DNA of 64,000 nt from Oscarella lobularis (GCF_947507565.1 NC_089184.1:1364001-1428000), one strand, 5' to 3'; positions 50,997 to 63,043 are shown, numbered from the stretch's first letter. Notes: generated from the sequence alone by a model not told the origin. Translations and numbers: made by a program.

Positions 50997-52566
50997 ATGG
51001 CGTCCGTTATCGGTCCGGGAGCGACCTGCTGCATTTGCCAGGAGATGTTCACTGAAAAGGAAAAGATACTCAACGCGTCAGGTCAAGTCTGGCACGATCG
51101 ATGCTTCGTGTAAGACAAACGGTTACCTGTTTCCATCCTTTCGAGAAACGAGACATCCCGTAGATGTGCTCAGTGCTTTAGACCGTTCGGAGACGAGCCA
51201 TTCTTCCAGGTAAAGCCTTTAGAAGTCCGCCAGAAAAAGGGGACCCCTTCGCTTTGTACCGTAGTACGACGGAAGACACTATTGCGAGTACGATTTTCAG
51301 ACGCTCTATGCTCCGTGCTGCGGATCTTGCGGTGAGGATCGCGGTCGGAGACTCGGAAGAGTCCACTGTTTTTTTTTTTCTTTTTGCAGGAAAGTTCATC
51401 ATTGGAAGAGTGATCAACACGATGCAGCAGAGCTGGCATCCCGAGTGCTTCAAGTGCATCAACTGCGAATCTGAATTGGCGAATATTGGCTATGTGAAGA
51501 ATAGCGGAAAGTATGCCATTTTACCGTCGTAGATCGCTCTTCTTTCAAAGGATTGTTTTTTTTTGTTATTAGACCGCTTTGCAAGAAGTGCAATGCTGAT
51601 CTGAAGGGAGCTGGGAAGTTCATTTGTCATAAATGCCAGTAAGACTCGACCGTTGGTCCTTCATTGCAATGGCGATCGACGGGTCAATAGCTTTCCCGTT
51701 CACGATGCTGGTATCACCTTTCGTGGCCAGCGATATCACGCTCATCATTTCAATTGCTTTCAATGCCAGTGAGACGTAGAAGTTAACTAGTATGGGCATA
51801 TTTACCTGAGAGGCCTTTGACCTTCAGTGAAGTTCTGACGACGAAGGCTCGCGACTACAACAACGAATTGTACTGCATTCGTTGCTACGACAAACTAGAG
51901 TCATTCGTTTGCGGAGCTTGCAGGTGCCTTAGTGCGAAGTCGTGCTTATCTTTTCTTTGACGATATATTGCGCAGGCGGCCCATCGAAGGTCGCATTATC
52001 CACGCTCTCGGCAAGACGTGGCATCCCGAGCACTTCGTCTGCGCCTATTGCGAAAGGCCCTTTGACGGACGCAGGCACTACGAAAAGAAAAATTTGGCCT
52101 ACTGCGAAGAGCACTACAACATGGTACAAACGTCCGAATATATTACAATTTGAAATAACTCGTCATTTTTTAGCTGTATGGGGAGCACTGTTTCTATTGC
52201 GACAGACCAATAGCAGGAGAAGGTAACGTAGAAGCGCACGTCTTTGTTTATCCAAAGACGCATTCCTCTTTCTAAGTTGTGACGGAGTTTTACAAGTCGT
52301 GGTGTGTTCACCACTTCCGCTGTTGCTCGTGCGACAGGCAGCTCAGCTCCAAGTGAGAGCGTTTTTTTTCTTTTGGTTTCTCACACGTTTACATTTTTTC
52401 TTATACGAGGGACAAATTTGTCGATTTCGACTTACGTCCAATGTGCAAGAAGTGCTACGAGCGCCTGCCCACCGAACTGCGTCGCCGACTGAAAGCGCAA
52501 GCGGAAGGGACGGTGCACAAGACGGCCAAAGTGAAGCGCGTCAAAAAGGACTCCGGCTTTGTGTAG
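50997..52566 (+). CDS. LIMS1: PINCH/LIMS, five-LIM-domain focal-adhesion adaptor
   Basis: ATG 50997 opens [20 protein letters not shown]. Five LIM domains follow in order, each with the CxxC-H-C double zinc pattern. Examples are [78 protein letters not shown] and [12 protein letters not shown]. The last domain ends [20 protein letters not shown] with a short basic tail and stop TAG 52564-52566. PINCH binds ILK through LIM1 and, with parvin, links integrins to actin. About nine exons with introns of 50-100 bp. Length and domain count equal the family norm, and the protein is highly conserved. It converges on the PWWP3A-like gene with 54 bp between stops. Confidence 0.96.
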
Positions 52567-52620
52567 CGAAGGCATGCATGCACTTTGAACCAAAATTGAG
52601 CGATTCTAGGTTTCGTCCGT

Positions 52621-54245
52621 CTAAAAGTTGTAGAAATTATACCGTTGTTCGGCTTCCTTCAATGGAATTTCTTCCGTTTTCTTGATGATTCGTATTACCG
52701 CCTATAAAAGGAAGGGATTCTCTCGTCTCGTTGAGATAAACTGAGCAAAGACTCACCTCAGGAGCCAAGACCTCGAAAACGTACCGGTGGTTGCTTGTGA
52801 TGCTCAGCAACGACTGGATTAGCTTAGAGTGCTGCAGAAACATAAACACAATGTATCCAAGTGAGCTACTCTAACCGGAACTTACTGTCTCCTTGTTGAG
52901 GGGTCGATGGTCCGCCTGTCCTTTCAGAGACAGTCGTTCTTCGCGTTTCTTGCTTTTGAAGAAGTTGTGCCTCCACGAGTAGTCTTTGCACGTGTAAACA
53001 CGTTTCAGTTCATCCTGAAGATAAGAAAATAGACAGTGAACGCTTTGCGGTGTTGTACACGTACCTTAATTTCGTCCAAAATCTTCAAGACGTAGTCGAC
53101 ATTCGAATACAATGGGTTGACGTTACTGAAACAAATTTAGCTACCAAGTGGAAACCCAGAGCAGTTAACTTCACATACTCTTCTTCTTCCTCTTCTTCTT
53201 CTCCCCCTTCAGAGACTTCCTCTTTGCTCTCTTTTTCCTTCTCTTCGTCGCTGGCGTCATCTTTGTTATCATCATCAGACGCCTTCTCATCAATAGAGAA
53301 CTTGGGGACGCTGACAGTCATACCTAAGATATTTAGAACTCATTGCTGCAAGTGCACTAAGCTACCAACCTCCAAGACTAGCAATGCCCTTTCTGCGTTC
53401 TGTCATCCTTTTAAAAAGAAGCCGTTCTCGAGACGAAAACAAGCCTATGCAGTAGAAAAAAAATAAACAAATGAACAGCTAGCTAGGTAACAATTGAGCA
53501 AATGATTTACGATGGTCTGGGTCTAACTTGTACGAAAGGACCTGCTCTGCCTGTTTGCAAGCTGAAGTGAACGCCGCAATATGACTTTCTGAATTCCTCA
53601 GTTTTTTCAAGCAATTGGGAATCATCTAGATTCAGGGAACAAGCGTTCTGTAGATGGTTCTGGACACTAGCACGTCTACTACCGTACTTTCAATTTATCG
53701 CGTTCATCGCAATTGTAATCCCTAACACCTTTTTTTCGACAGAGCGAACTACAGTAAAAACCTCGCTCAAGTCTTCTATATGTATCTATGCCCTTACGTC
53801 TCCCCGTCGTAAGCAAAGTAGTTCACGTGAAACGATTTCTTTGTAACCTTTACGACCTAAAGCAAAGCGAGGAAGACCAAGATGCAATTTGCACTGCAAT
53901 GCCTACCACAGCAGGCCACGGAGGCCAACTTGGACTCTTCGCCCAAACAACGTTTCCAACATCGATCGAACCTGTTGGAGCTCGTCGAACACGTGCATTT
54001 CGCCCTTGCGTCTCACCTTGGTTCTTCTCAAACGACAAATTTAGAGATGGCAGTTCGTCGTCCGAATCCGAGATAGACGAGCTGCTGTTCGAGCAGCTTT
54101 CAGCCGTCTCGACGACAACAGGGTCTGGTCTGCGTGCGGCTAGCTAACATAGGTAGAAAGAAAGCGCGCAGGCTTACTTTAGCCTCTTCGGCGATGAGCA
54201 TTTGCGTTTTCGTTTTTGCATTGTTCCGTTGCAACCGCTGCGCAT
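52621..54245 (-). CDS. PWWP3A/MUM1-like PWWP-domain chromatin protein
   Basis: The start exon (ATG 54245, or in-frame 54221) encodes MQKRKRKCSSPKRLK. The next exon ends with a PWWP domain opening, DVGNVVWAKSPSWPPWPAVV, continued as KVTKKSFHVNYFAYDGET. A middle exon is an acidic Asp/Glu/Ser-rich stretch (53085-53320). The C-terminal exons read NVNPLYSNVDYVLKILDEIK and TSNHRYVFEVLAPEVIRIIK, then EIPLKEAEQRYN, with stop TAG 52623-52621. The C-terminal pattern (RxxFVLDVLLPEAIICAI in human) identifies the MUM1/PWWP3A family. These proteins bind chromatin at damage sites. The PWWP core lies N-terminal to the acidic region, and the aromatic cage cannot be fully judged. Confidence 0.78.
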
Positions 54246-54442
54246 GCGAACTAAGCGTACGTAACTAGATCAATAGAGCAATACATATATTTACCATCAA
54301 CAACAAAAGACGCTCTTCGGTGCAGGGGCTCTAAGCAGATAGTGATACCCAACTATAGACGTCAATTTATCGCTAGTCTACTGTCAATACTTCTTATTGA
54401 CTTTTTCTGGATGCACACATAGTCTACTACAGTAGTAAGCAC

Positions 54443-57400
54443 TCATCTCCTGTATCTGTATCTTTTGAAACGAAACCAAAGCTGAAAAATACCTTGATTA
54501 TACTGGCAACGAAAGCCGTGCTGGTGAGAGTAATCCCACTCCCTGTTGACAATCTTGAACGCAATATCCTATCAAAAACGCCCTTAGACATGCTAAAACT
54601 ATTCATGCAATCTGCTCGTACCTCGTACGGTGGACCCGCGTGAAATCGAAGAATCAAAAACTCGGCGCCTCCCGAATGCTTTTCCTACACAGTGTGTACT
54701 ATCAGTTGCAACTAGCCCAGGGGAAAAAAAACGCAGATCTAACTATACCAGGAAAAACTGAGGCGTTTCTTTCTTGTGAATCAAATCCGGATAGAAAATC
54801 TTCAGTAGCATAATAAGCACGCGTGGTCGGCGCGAGTGTTACTTACATTAAACTTGTATCCTTGTACAATCTTAGGCGGCGGATTGTCGGCATCGTAGTG
54901 GGTCTGATTGTACTTGTTCCATTCGTATCCCTAAGCCCAAAACACATCTAAAGTGCACGTCGCGCTTTCGCTGTTATAACTGACAGTGTGAACTCTGTTG
55001 AAAAATCGGGGTTTTCTTGGCCTGTACTTGTCCTGCCACAGGTACGTCTTCTGATCGAGTTGCACTTGCACGTTAAACGTCGTCTCTCCCTCTTCGATTT
55101 CGCCGCGTTGAGCTTCAATAAGGCATTGCCTGTCAGAATCCGTTGCCAATACGTCCGTCTTATAAAGAAATACTTAGTTAAAATTCCTACTACAACGTTA
55201 GACAGCGAACCTGCTGCCCAAGATATTGTTGCTTTGCAATTTCCTGCGTGCAAAGTACAATAGATAGAATTCGAAAAATCGCGGTTTGTTTCCCTACGCA
55301 CCAGTTGATACTGGTCTTCCTCGGGATTGACCAGAAGTGTTACGCTCTATCATGCAAAATCTATGAAGTTGTACGTGGAAACGGTCTCCTAATCTACCTC
55401 GTCTATGTCCTCGTAGTTTATTGGCTTAGGGCTGTAGTTTCCTTCCTCATAAGCCAAATCACCTAAGTGCAAACCACGAATCATTCTTTCAAACGGTTTT
55501 TTTTCTTTCTATTGACGCACATTGGGCCAACAGGTCTTCTTCGCTGATCTCTTCTTCTTTATCGTCAGGCTTTGCCGTCTTCGCCCTAAGAGAGACACAC
55601 AAAGGTTTAGATTTGAAGAATAGGTATAGCCTTGTACATACTCTTTTCTTTCCGATTGTTGCTCCATTTCCCAACTAGGTCCTGCGCGACTCTTCTCGTC
55701 GTCTCCTGAATCTTCCTCGCTGTCGCCGGATTTCGGCTCTTTCGTCTCAGCAGCACTCTGCACAGAAAACGCAGCCGGTGTATATATTCCGGCAAGCGGC
55801 ACTCTGCACAGAAAACGCAGCCGGTGTATATATTCCGGCAAGCGGTGTATATATTCCGGCAGGCGGTGTATATATACCGGCAGGCGTGTACGTACTCCGC
55901 CGGCAGGCGGTGTATATATTCCGGCAGGCGTGTGCGTACTCCGCCGGTAGGCGGTGTATATATTCCGGCAAGCGTGTACGTACTCCGCCGGTAGGCGGTG
56001 TATATATTCCGGCAAGCGGTGTACGTACTCCGGAGGCAGGCGGTGTATATATTCCGGCAAGCGGTGTACGTACTCCGGAGGCAGGCGGTGTATATATTCC
56101 GGCAGGCGGTGTATATATTCCGGCAGGCGTGTACGTACTCCGCCGGCAGGCGGTGTATATTCCGGCAGGCGTGTGCGTACTCCGCCGGTAGGCGGTGTAT
56201 ATATTCCGGCAGGCGTGTACGTACTCCGCCGGTAGGCGGTGTATATATTCCGGCAGGCGGTGTACGTACTCCGCCGGCAGGTGGTGTATATATTCCGGCA
56301 GGCGGTGTACGTAATCCACCGGCATGCGGTGTATATATTCCGGCAGGCGGTGTACTTACTCTGCCGGCAAGCGGTGTATATATTCCGGCAAGCGGTGTAC
56401 GTACTCTGCAAGCAAGCGGTTATATATTCCGGCAGGCGGTGTATATATTCCGGGAAGCGGTGTATATATTCCGCAAGCAGGCGCTTTATATATTCCGGCA
56501 AGCGGGGTATATATTCCGGCAAGCGGTGTACGTACTCCGCAAGCAGGCGGTTTATATATTCCGGCAGGCGGTGTATATATTCCGGGAAGCGGAAAGCCCT
56601 TTCGACTCGTCAATTATCAGAGAGAAAAAGGTACGTACCTGATGTCGCAGATGAACGAGCTTTCTTCTTAGCAGCTCTTGGTGGCTCTCTTTCAAACGCG
56701 CCTTTAGTTAGTTAAACAAAAATACTCTGATGAACGAAAAACGGATTGTCTCTCAAACCTTAGAAATGTGAGCTTTCAATTCCTGGAGAAGAGTCTCCCA
56801 GTATCCTAAACACAATAGAAAATAGCGGTCGCAAACAAAACAGAAAGAAGTGCGACGATGACTACCGATGTCGACAGCGTCGCCCGAACGTATGCGTTTC
56901 ATGATGTGAGACTTGAGATCCAATAACTCGTTGTGCTACATTCAAAGGCAATCAGTAGAAACAAATCAAAAACGTCCACGAATCATCGTACAGTTTTTCC
57001 GTCAAACAGCTTGTGAACGTCTTCACCGACCGCCTTGTGAATACCGCCCCTGCGATCGAAACCGTCGCCAGCTGAACAAGTTAAGAAATAAAACAATTGA
57101 CTCTCAAGTGCCCTTATAGTGAGTGCTGCATACCGCTTAACGATGCTTCTGCCCTTTTCAATTTGTGTAGTTCGTTTTCGCTGATAACTGCCATGTCCTT
57201 AGACGAAGGACGCTCCGCATGTGCTGCGCTGACAGAATCGTCTTTGGATTTACCTTCCAAAATTCCAAATTCTTGCTCTGATCCAAGCCAATGTACACTT
57301 GAATGTCTTCGACGAGATCTTCCAAGTCGTCAATTGATAACCCCTATTAATTAATTAATTAATTAATTAATTAAATACGTTTCCTACTCCAAATGAATAA

Positions 57401-58531
57401 TTAATTACCTGGAGAACGGCGTGTGGCTCTTTCAATTCCACGTCTACTCCAAAATCATCTTCCTCGGTTTCAATGTACTTGGCAAGACGATCGATAGGCT
57501 TAGCTAAAACATGCGCTAACGTCATTTTTCATCTACGCTGTTCGTCTTCTCTTTTCGTACCACGTCCATCCAACAATCGAACTTTGGACCTCAGCTTTGC
57601 TTGCTCGAGATGAAACTAGGAAGACTCGCCGTTAAAAATCAGAGCAAAATATTTTGCGTCCACACTTCATCTTCTTGCTGCTCCCATTCTTTGAACTGCT
57701 CCGCTTCCTTCACGCGCTGAAGCAGCTCCTATATTCAAGATAATCAAATATAGGAAGAAGAACAATAATCCCCGCGAGAGTCGCACTAGTTCTTGCTGAC
57801 GAGCAATACGTTCCTTTTCCCTTTCCTAGGATCGACGTGTGAGAAACGCCTACATGGTATGCATACCATTTACCTCTCTTCGTCTTTTCACTTTTTCCAG
57901 CTCTCTCTAGAAGGAAGCGTTTTAATCAATAAATAAAAATTTTTTTAAATTTTCTCACCCTATTTTCCAGCATTCTCGACTTGTCCCGTTCCTCGTGTTC
58001 TCTCGAGCTCAAGTTCAAATACCCTTCCCTTTCCCGTTTCTACAACACATTCAGTTTCTCCAAAAACGAAAGCCCACGCCCACACCTTATGCCAGACGAA
58101 AGGCTGCAAAATATTGGCATCCCCAAAGGGATTATCAGTTCCCTAAGAAAAACAACAATTTCTTTCTCGTGCAGATGGTCGTTTCTTCGCTTACCAAGTA
58201 CTCCTTTGTAAGCCCCATCGCTTCGAGCCGTTTCTTTTCCTTTGTCTCCTGTTGACAATTCAAAAATTTGCTTCTAGCACTATTTGGGCTCTTGCCTTCT
58301 TTGCCAGACGTCGCGCGTACTTCTCCTCGGCTGTTTCTTTCGCTTTGGTTGTCTCCTTTTCTTTCCTGCATCGTTTGCGGTCGATTTTCGAATCGCCTAG
58401 GAGGGCGACGAAGCGCGAGAAACCCACCTCTTGCGATCTCGACGCCGTTCGCGACTCGAGTCGCGTCGACGCTTTCTTTCCGACGGCGAGCGCGAGCGAG
58501 AGCGACTGCGATCGCGTTTCTTTTTGCCCAT
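54443..58531 (-). CDS. CACTIN: CACTIN, spliceosome-associated conserved nuclear protein
   Basis: ATG 58531-58529 opens MGKKKRDRSRSRSRSPSERK, an RS-rich N-terminus. The body contains coiled, charged exons (57500-58250). The highly conserved C-terminus reads LILRFHAGPPYEDIAFKIVN, REWDYSHQHGFRCQYNQGIF and QLWFRFKRYRYRR, with stop TGA 54445-54443. These are the invariant Cactin C-terminal motifs. Cactin acts in pre-mRNA splicing and sister-chromatid cohesion and modulates NF-kappaB/Rel signalling. One intron (about 55760-56630) is filled by a minisatellite and is an order of magnitude longer than the others. It follows MOCS2B on the same strand, 99 bp away. Confidence 0.95.
55760..56600. repeat. 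Minisatellite of 21-24 bp units inside a CACTIN intron
   Basis: About 35-40 units alternate between two types, GGCGGTGTATATATTCCGGCA and GGTGTACGTACTCCGCCGGCA with small variants. The unit length is a multiple of three, so long ORFs are open on both strands (337 aa minus, 214 aa plus); these are repeat artefacts. Many units contain GTACGTAC, a possible cryptic splice donor. The block spans nearly the whole intron between the exon ending near 56636 and the one starting near 55758. Confidence 0.93.
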
Positions 58532-58630
58532 TTCTCGCAGCAGAGACGCAGACTCGCGCAAACCCGTGCACACGTGGTAACGCAGATACATAAACAATAT
58601 ATCGTGATACATTTCTCAGCAGAAAAATGT

Positions 58631-59316
58631 CTACTTTTCATCTCCTTTCCATGCTGCGTCTCCGTCATTATAAACTTCCTAAAATTAGATTCGAAAATCT
58701 CTCTAAAATCAGTGGTCAAAATTTCAACAGAACCTTTTTCCAGATGGGAACTCTTCGCTTCAGTTCATCAATTGCTTCATGAACGGCCTCTATAGCTTCT
58801 TTTCGATGAGCAGACGAAGCAGCAATAACGACACTAGCCTCTTTGACAGGAACAACTCTGTGAAGTTAACGCTGAATTAGCCCTATGTTCTAAATGTGAT
58901 TGGTCTCACCCAATTCTGTGTAGTATAATCATTTTCTGAATAGGCCATTTGGCAAACATCTCTTTGCACACGCCCAACATCTCTTTCTTGGCCATTGGAA
59001 TGTATGACTCGTACTCTAAACGAATGACCTCTTTTCCTATAGAAGCCACGAAAAATCAAACAAGACACATGCACGCATATTTCCTACCGTTAAATGTGTC
59101 TCTCGTTGTACCTAGAACGTAAAGAAAAGAATTAGATTTTACAAGTTCAAAGAGCGAGGGAAAAGGGAGGAGCCTAATTCCTCACACTACTACAGTGCTT
59201 TTACCGATGAACACGGATATGGCTCCTGCTGATGAAACGGAGACAAAATCGACCGCTTCTTGTACGTTCAGGGGCTCTTCGGTTATAAAAACGTATTCTC
59301 GCTCGTCGAACGCCAT
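58631..59316 (-). CDS. MOCS2: MOCS2B, large catalytic subunit of molybdopterin synthase
   Basis: ATG 59316-59314 opens [20 protein letters not shown]. The following exons read [16 protein letters not shown], then [54 protein letters not shown] and [10 protein letters not shown]. The last exon is [15 protein letters not shown] with stop TAG 58633-58631. This is inferred by splicing, because reading through the donor gives a worse end (VLLKF). MOCS2B forms a heterotetramer with MOCS2A and inserts two sulphurs into precursor Z. The key His/Lys region (SSAHR...K) is present. The start codon lies only 5 nt after the MOCS2A stop on the same strand. Confidence 0.93.
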
Positions 59317-59321
59317 CCAAA

Positions 59322-59639
59322 TCAGCCGCCGCAAATAGGAGGTATGATTGCCACCTCGGCTCCTTCACGCAAATTTAACGAGGTATCGTCGTCCACGTAC
59401 TCCTGGTCGACTGATAGGACGAAATTGTCTTGAATAACTTGGAGGCTGCGTGAAAATAGCCTTTCCAGCTTGCGCTTCTAGGATCAGTTTTTCGCCTCCA
59501 CTTTCTACCTGGGAAACTGCGCGATTAGTTCAGTCTTTAGATCGCTGGCTCGTTGCAAGTTGTTTGGAACGTTCACTTCGGTATTACTTCGGCCAACGAG
59601 TTCTCGGCTTTTCGCGAAGAAGAGGATTCTGAGTCTCAT
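59322..59639 (-). CDS. MOCS2: MOCS2A, small sulphur-carrier subunit of molybdopterin synthase
   Basis: There are two exons, 59509-59639 and 59322-59445. The protein starts MRLRILFFAKSRELVGRSNT, continues NFVLSVDQEYVDDDTSLNLR, and ends EGAEVAIIPPICGG with stop TGA at 59324-59322. The C-terminal Gly-Gly is the thiocarboxylate-bearing ubiquitin-like tail of the MoaD family. Together with MOCS2B it forms molybdopterin synthase. The MOCS2B ATG follows after TTTGG, so both proteins are probably read from one transcript, as in vertebrates, where the two frames overlap. The intron sits in the same part of the protein. Confidence 0.92.
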
Positions 59640-59792
59640 GAAGAATCCGGGCTTCCTGGGTCGGGTCGAGAAGATAAATATGGGAGAAAATACGTGAACA
59701 TAGATTCGTCTGATTATCCGCTGAAAGCGTGCAAAAAATGACTCTGTGCTCTGTAATTGTAAGAAGAAAAAAATCTTTGAGAAAAAAAATAC

Positions 59793-59904
59793 CGTGCCCC
59801 AGGACAGGTTCGAACTGCCGACCTCCGCATTTCAATCCATTCGCCCTAGACGGGGTACTGTCTATAAGTACAGCGCTCTAGAACCAACTGAGCTACTGGG
59901 GCAC
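59793..59904 (-). tRNA. tRNA-Ile (anticodon UAU) with a 32-nt intron
   Basis: The acceptor stem pairs GTGCCCC with GGGGCAC. The D arm is GCTC...GAGC and the T arm is GGCAG-TTCGAAC-CTGTC. The anticodon stem pairs CTGTA with TGCGG, using two wobble pairs. The loop is C-T-TAT-A | A, giving anticodon UAU. Between positions 37 and 38 lies an intron of about 32 nt (GACAGTACCCCGTCTAGGGC then GAATGGATTGAA). Eukaryotic tRNA-Ile(UAU) genes are known to carry introns at this place. Internal A and B boxes are recognisable. It sits between the MOCS2 and OGFOD3 starts. Confidence 0.93.
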
Positions 59905-60131
59905 CATGGTAAAAAGTGTCTTCTAGACCGTTATATTTTGCTACTGGGCTTCTCACGCGCACGCTAATCGACCCCCTACGCTTTTGCGCCCATGAAAAGG
60001 AAGCAATTCCAAGTGAAAGATGCCGGAGAAGAGTTAGAAATGGAAAAGCTCTCCACTGCTGCTTTTCAGTTGATTCTATCAGGCGGAAACAAAATGGCGA
60101 CAAGTCGCCTAAGATTTCTTTCTGGCGAAGA

Positions 60132-61299
60132 ATGCTGTTTCGTTTCTTACTGATTGCAATAGCCGTATATATTGTGAGGTCAAGAATGCCAAGAGAGACG
60201 AGCACCCTAGCATATTCCAGAGAGAAAGTCGAGAAGCGAACCTTTGACGTCCCCTGCTCAACAGACTATGACAAGAAATATAAAGGTGGACTAGAATCAA
60301 GAAACCTTTATCTGTGTGACTCCAAACTGAATTAGGATGCACTCCAGCTCGATGTGGCCGTGTTATCATGGACAGACTCATAGAGCCAAACGAGATATCT
60401 TCTTTGAAGGCTCTATTGCAGAAGGGAATGTCTCTAGGAGGATCGTCTGGAGGAGTACTTCATTTGCTGTATTGTGTAAATGTAGCACACGTTTTCCGTT
60501 CTTGCAGCCAACTATACTTGATCTTCATTCTGGCGCGTTGACAAAAGGCGACAAGTTCGTCGACGTTTATAAGTAGAGAATACAGTATAGAAAAACAAGG
60601 GCGGCGATTTCAATTACTTTGATTAGATTGGCTGAAGCAGAAGGAATTTCTCCCATTTTTACCGCAGAGGATCAGGAAGTTTACAGGTAAGGCCTGACGC
60701 AGCCTTCAATTTAGGAATAGTCTTTTTTTCTCCTAGAAATGTAAAGGAAAAGATAAAAAAGGCAATAGGCAAAGCATTCGGCGTTGATCAGTCTCTGCTT
60801 TACCTGACAAAACCAACATTCTTTTCGCGAATGACTTCTCTTCCTGCCAAGACCTTGCACGACCAATATTGGCATCCTCACGTAGACAAGGTAGCACTTG
60901 AGAGAAACTCAATCAGTCAATCAGAGGGTCCTACTGCTAGGTTACGTATGGTTCTTTCTATTACACCTCCCTTCTTTATTTGAGCGACTATGACAAAGAC
61001 TTCACTGGAGGACGGTATAGTAAATGCGTTTTTTTGACGTTGACAGGAGCTTCTGTTTCAGCTTCATCTTCGTCGATTCTGGTGGAAACAAGACGGTGGA
61101 GCCGGCAACCGGTATGTGCGCAGGTCTCTTGTTGGTGGGCTGACTTTTGAGATCTTCTTCAGGTCGCGTCTCCTTCTTCACGTCTGGCTCTGAGAACGTC
61201 CACCGAGTAGAAAAGGTGATGAGTGGCACACGATTTGCGCTGACCGTTGCGTTCACCTGCGAAAAAAATCAAGCTATCAGTGAACCGAAACGGAGATAA
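60132..61299 (+). CDS. OGFOD3: OGFOD3, membrane-anchored 2-oxoglutarate/Fe(II) dioxygenase
   Basis: ATG 60132 gives a signal anchor (MLFRFLLIAIAVYIV), then FDVPCSTDYDKKYKG. Later exons read GCTPARCGRVIMDRLIEPNE, KGMSLGGSSGG, PTILDLHSGALTKGDKFVDV and LYLTKPTFFSRMTSLPAKTL. The dioxygenase core shows YWHPHVDKVTYGSFYYTSLL (Fe-binding HxD), GGRFIFVDSGGNKTVEPATG, then GSENVHRVEKV with the distal His, and GTRFALTVAF with the 2-OG-binding Arg. It stops TAA at 61297-61299. All catalytic residues are present, so it should be active; its substrate is unknown even in human. It converges on endophilin with 122 bp between stops. Confidence 0.94.
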
Positions 61300-61421
61300 A
61301 ATCCGCACACAAAACAACGTTCAATTGATTACGTAAAAAAAGAAACACAAAAAACGTCAAGCAGATTTGACTAAAGACTATGTGCACTCCACTCATTAGT
61401 AAGAAACGTCCGTTGTGGCCA

Positions 61422-62907
61422 CTACTGGACGTCCACGAGAACTTCGACGTAATTGGATGGAAAATAGCCTGATTTACCACCAACCTCTCCCTCCAACCAA
61501 TTCTCATCAAGCCGGCTTGTCAACTTGATTATCTGCCCTTCGGCGAATTCCAATTCGCCTTCGTTTTCCGGTTCAAAATCGTATAGAGCTCGAGCGCAAG
61601 GACTTGATGGAATGTCGTCGTCGTCGCCGCCCCCTCGAGCGCCGCCTCTGGCGTCGTCATCATCCGAATCATCGTATTTCGATTGCTTGGTGCTGCCGCG
61701 CTTCTTCACAGAGCGAGTCTCCCTGGGAGCCGACTGAGCAGAATCGAGTCTGCAAAGGAAACAAAGACAATGAGAGATGAATCTGTCCTACTGGCCCACG
61801 CTTACACAACGTCCAAAGTCGATTTCAAAGACTGCAATTTTTCGAAGCACTGTCGATGATACTCCTGCAAAGCGTCGACGAACGAGCCCAGCTGTTGAAC
61901 CTGTTCGACCTGTACGTACACCCCCCGCCCCCAACTTGTATAAGCAACTCATTAATAAGAGGACGCCTTTCCGTACGTCGTTGTCCAGGAGATTGCCCAT
62001 GGAAGATTGGGAGAGCTCGTACGATTCGTCAAATTTCTCCTCCGCAATGCGTATCTCTTCGTCGGTGATGTTCTTGCCTCCCGCCTGCTTTCTCTTTTTG
62101 CAGTCGAAGTCGAGACGACGACCTGATAATTTTTTGCGATGATGCTGAGACAGCGCAAACTCGGTATGAAAAGTTTTTATAAAGCCAATTGCCTGCACTA
62201 TTACCATAATTTCTTTGATGTCCTTTGTCAAGAGTTGATGAAGGGGTTCAATGAAATCCTGAGCCACCGTGACATCCTAAAAGAAGGAAAAAAAGTCAAA
62301 TAAATTTTTTCTTCATAGCTTCTCAGTCTCGTACAAGATCGTCCTTGTAACTAGCCATTTCTTTTAGACTTTCGCCGACTGAAGTCAACCCTTGACCTGA
62401 GAAAAAAGTTTTTAAAAGAAAAATTTCTTCGTCTTCTCTTCTCAATTCACCGAAATTCGATTCGTCGCCCAAATCGGTGCCGCCTTTTATCATGCAATCG
62501 CCGAGAATGTCTTCCGGTTGGGGATACTTGGCCGTTTTCGCTTGACGTCTCACTTTTTGATACGACGACTGAGCGAAGACTTTCATTCGAGCCGCCGGAT
62601 TCGGGTGTAGGTACTCTTTCGTTTTGTTGATCATCTGATCGACCAAGGCGGATGTAGCATCCGTTTTCTAGGAGAATCGTCGGTTGGGTTCCCTCGAGAG
62701 GGCCCCGTCTACGAGAAATTCCTCGACTGCTTTCGTTTACCTTTTCTAGTTCCTTGAAATCTTCGTCTAGCTTGGTTCCTTCAGCATTGAAGATCTTTTC
62801 GCTAAAATACTACAAGACGTGGTGTGAGAGTCGGGTTTGGGTCAATGTAACGTCGTCTTCACCTGATTCGCTTTGTTAAATTGCTTCTTTAACCCAGTAA
62901 GAGACAT
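61422..62907 (-). CDS. SH3GL: Endophilin-A (N-BAR plus SH3)
   Basis: ATG 62907-62905 opens [15 protein letters not shown], the amphipathic H0 helix. The BAR domain exons include [73 protein letters not shown] and [21 protein letters not shown] low-complexity Asp/Gly linker precedes the SH3 domain ([20 protein letters not shown] then [20 protein letters not shown]). The stop is 61424-61422. Endophilin senses and induces curvature in clathrin-mediated and fast endocytosis, recruiting dynamin and synaptojanin via SH3. The length fits the family. An intron before the linker contains a second potential exon near 62180 that is probably not used. Confidence 0.95.
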
Positions 62908-63043
62908 GACGGATGTCAGAAGTGAAGAAAAGCAGACGAAAGACGATATCTCTAAGAGTGAGTCACGAAGAGTCACAACAAGTATGAATCACGTGAGTGA
63001 AATCGCGCAAGCGCTTCGTTTCCCTGTGAGGAATTCCCCGCGA

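Noticed and set aside
55509-56715. Long ORFs on both strands reading PEYIHRL or FRQAVYI repeats
   Set aside because: They come from a minisatellite whose unit is a multiple of 3 bp. Splice sites place the block inside a CACTIN intron.
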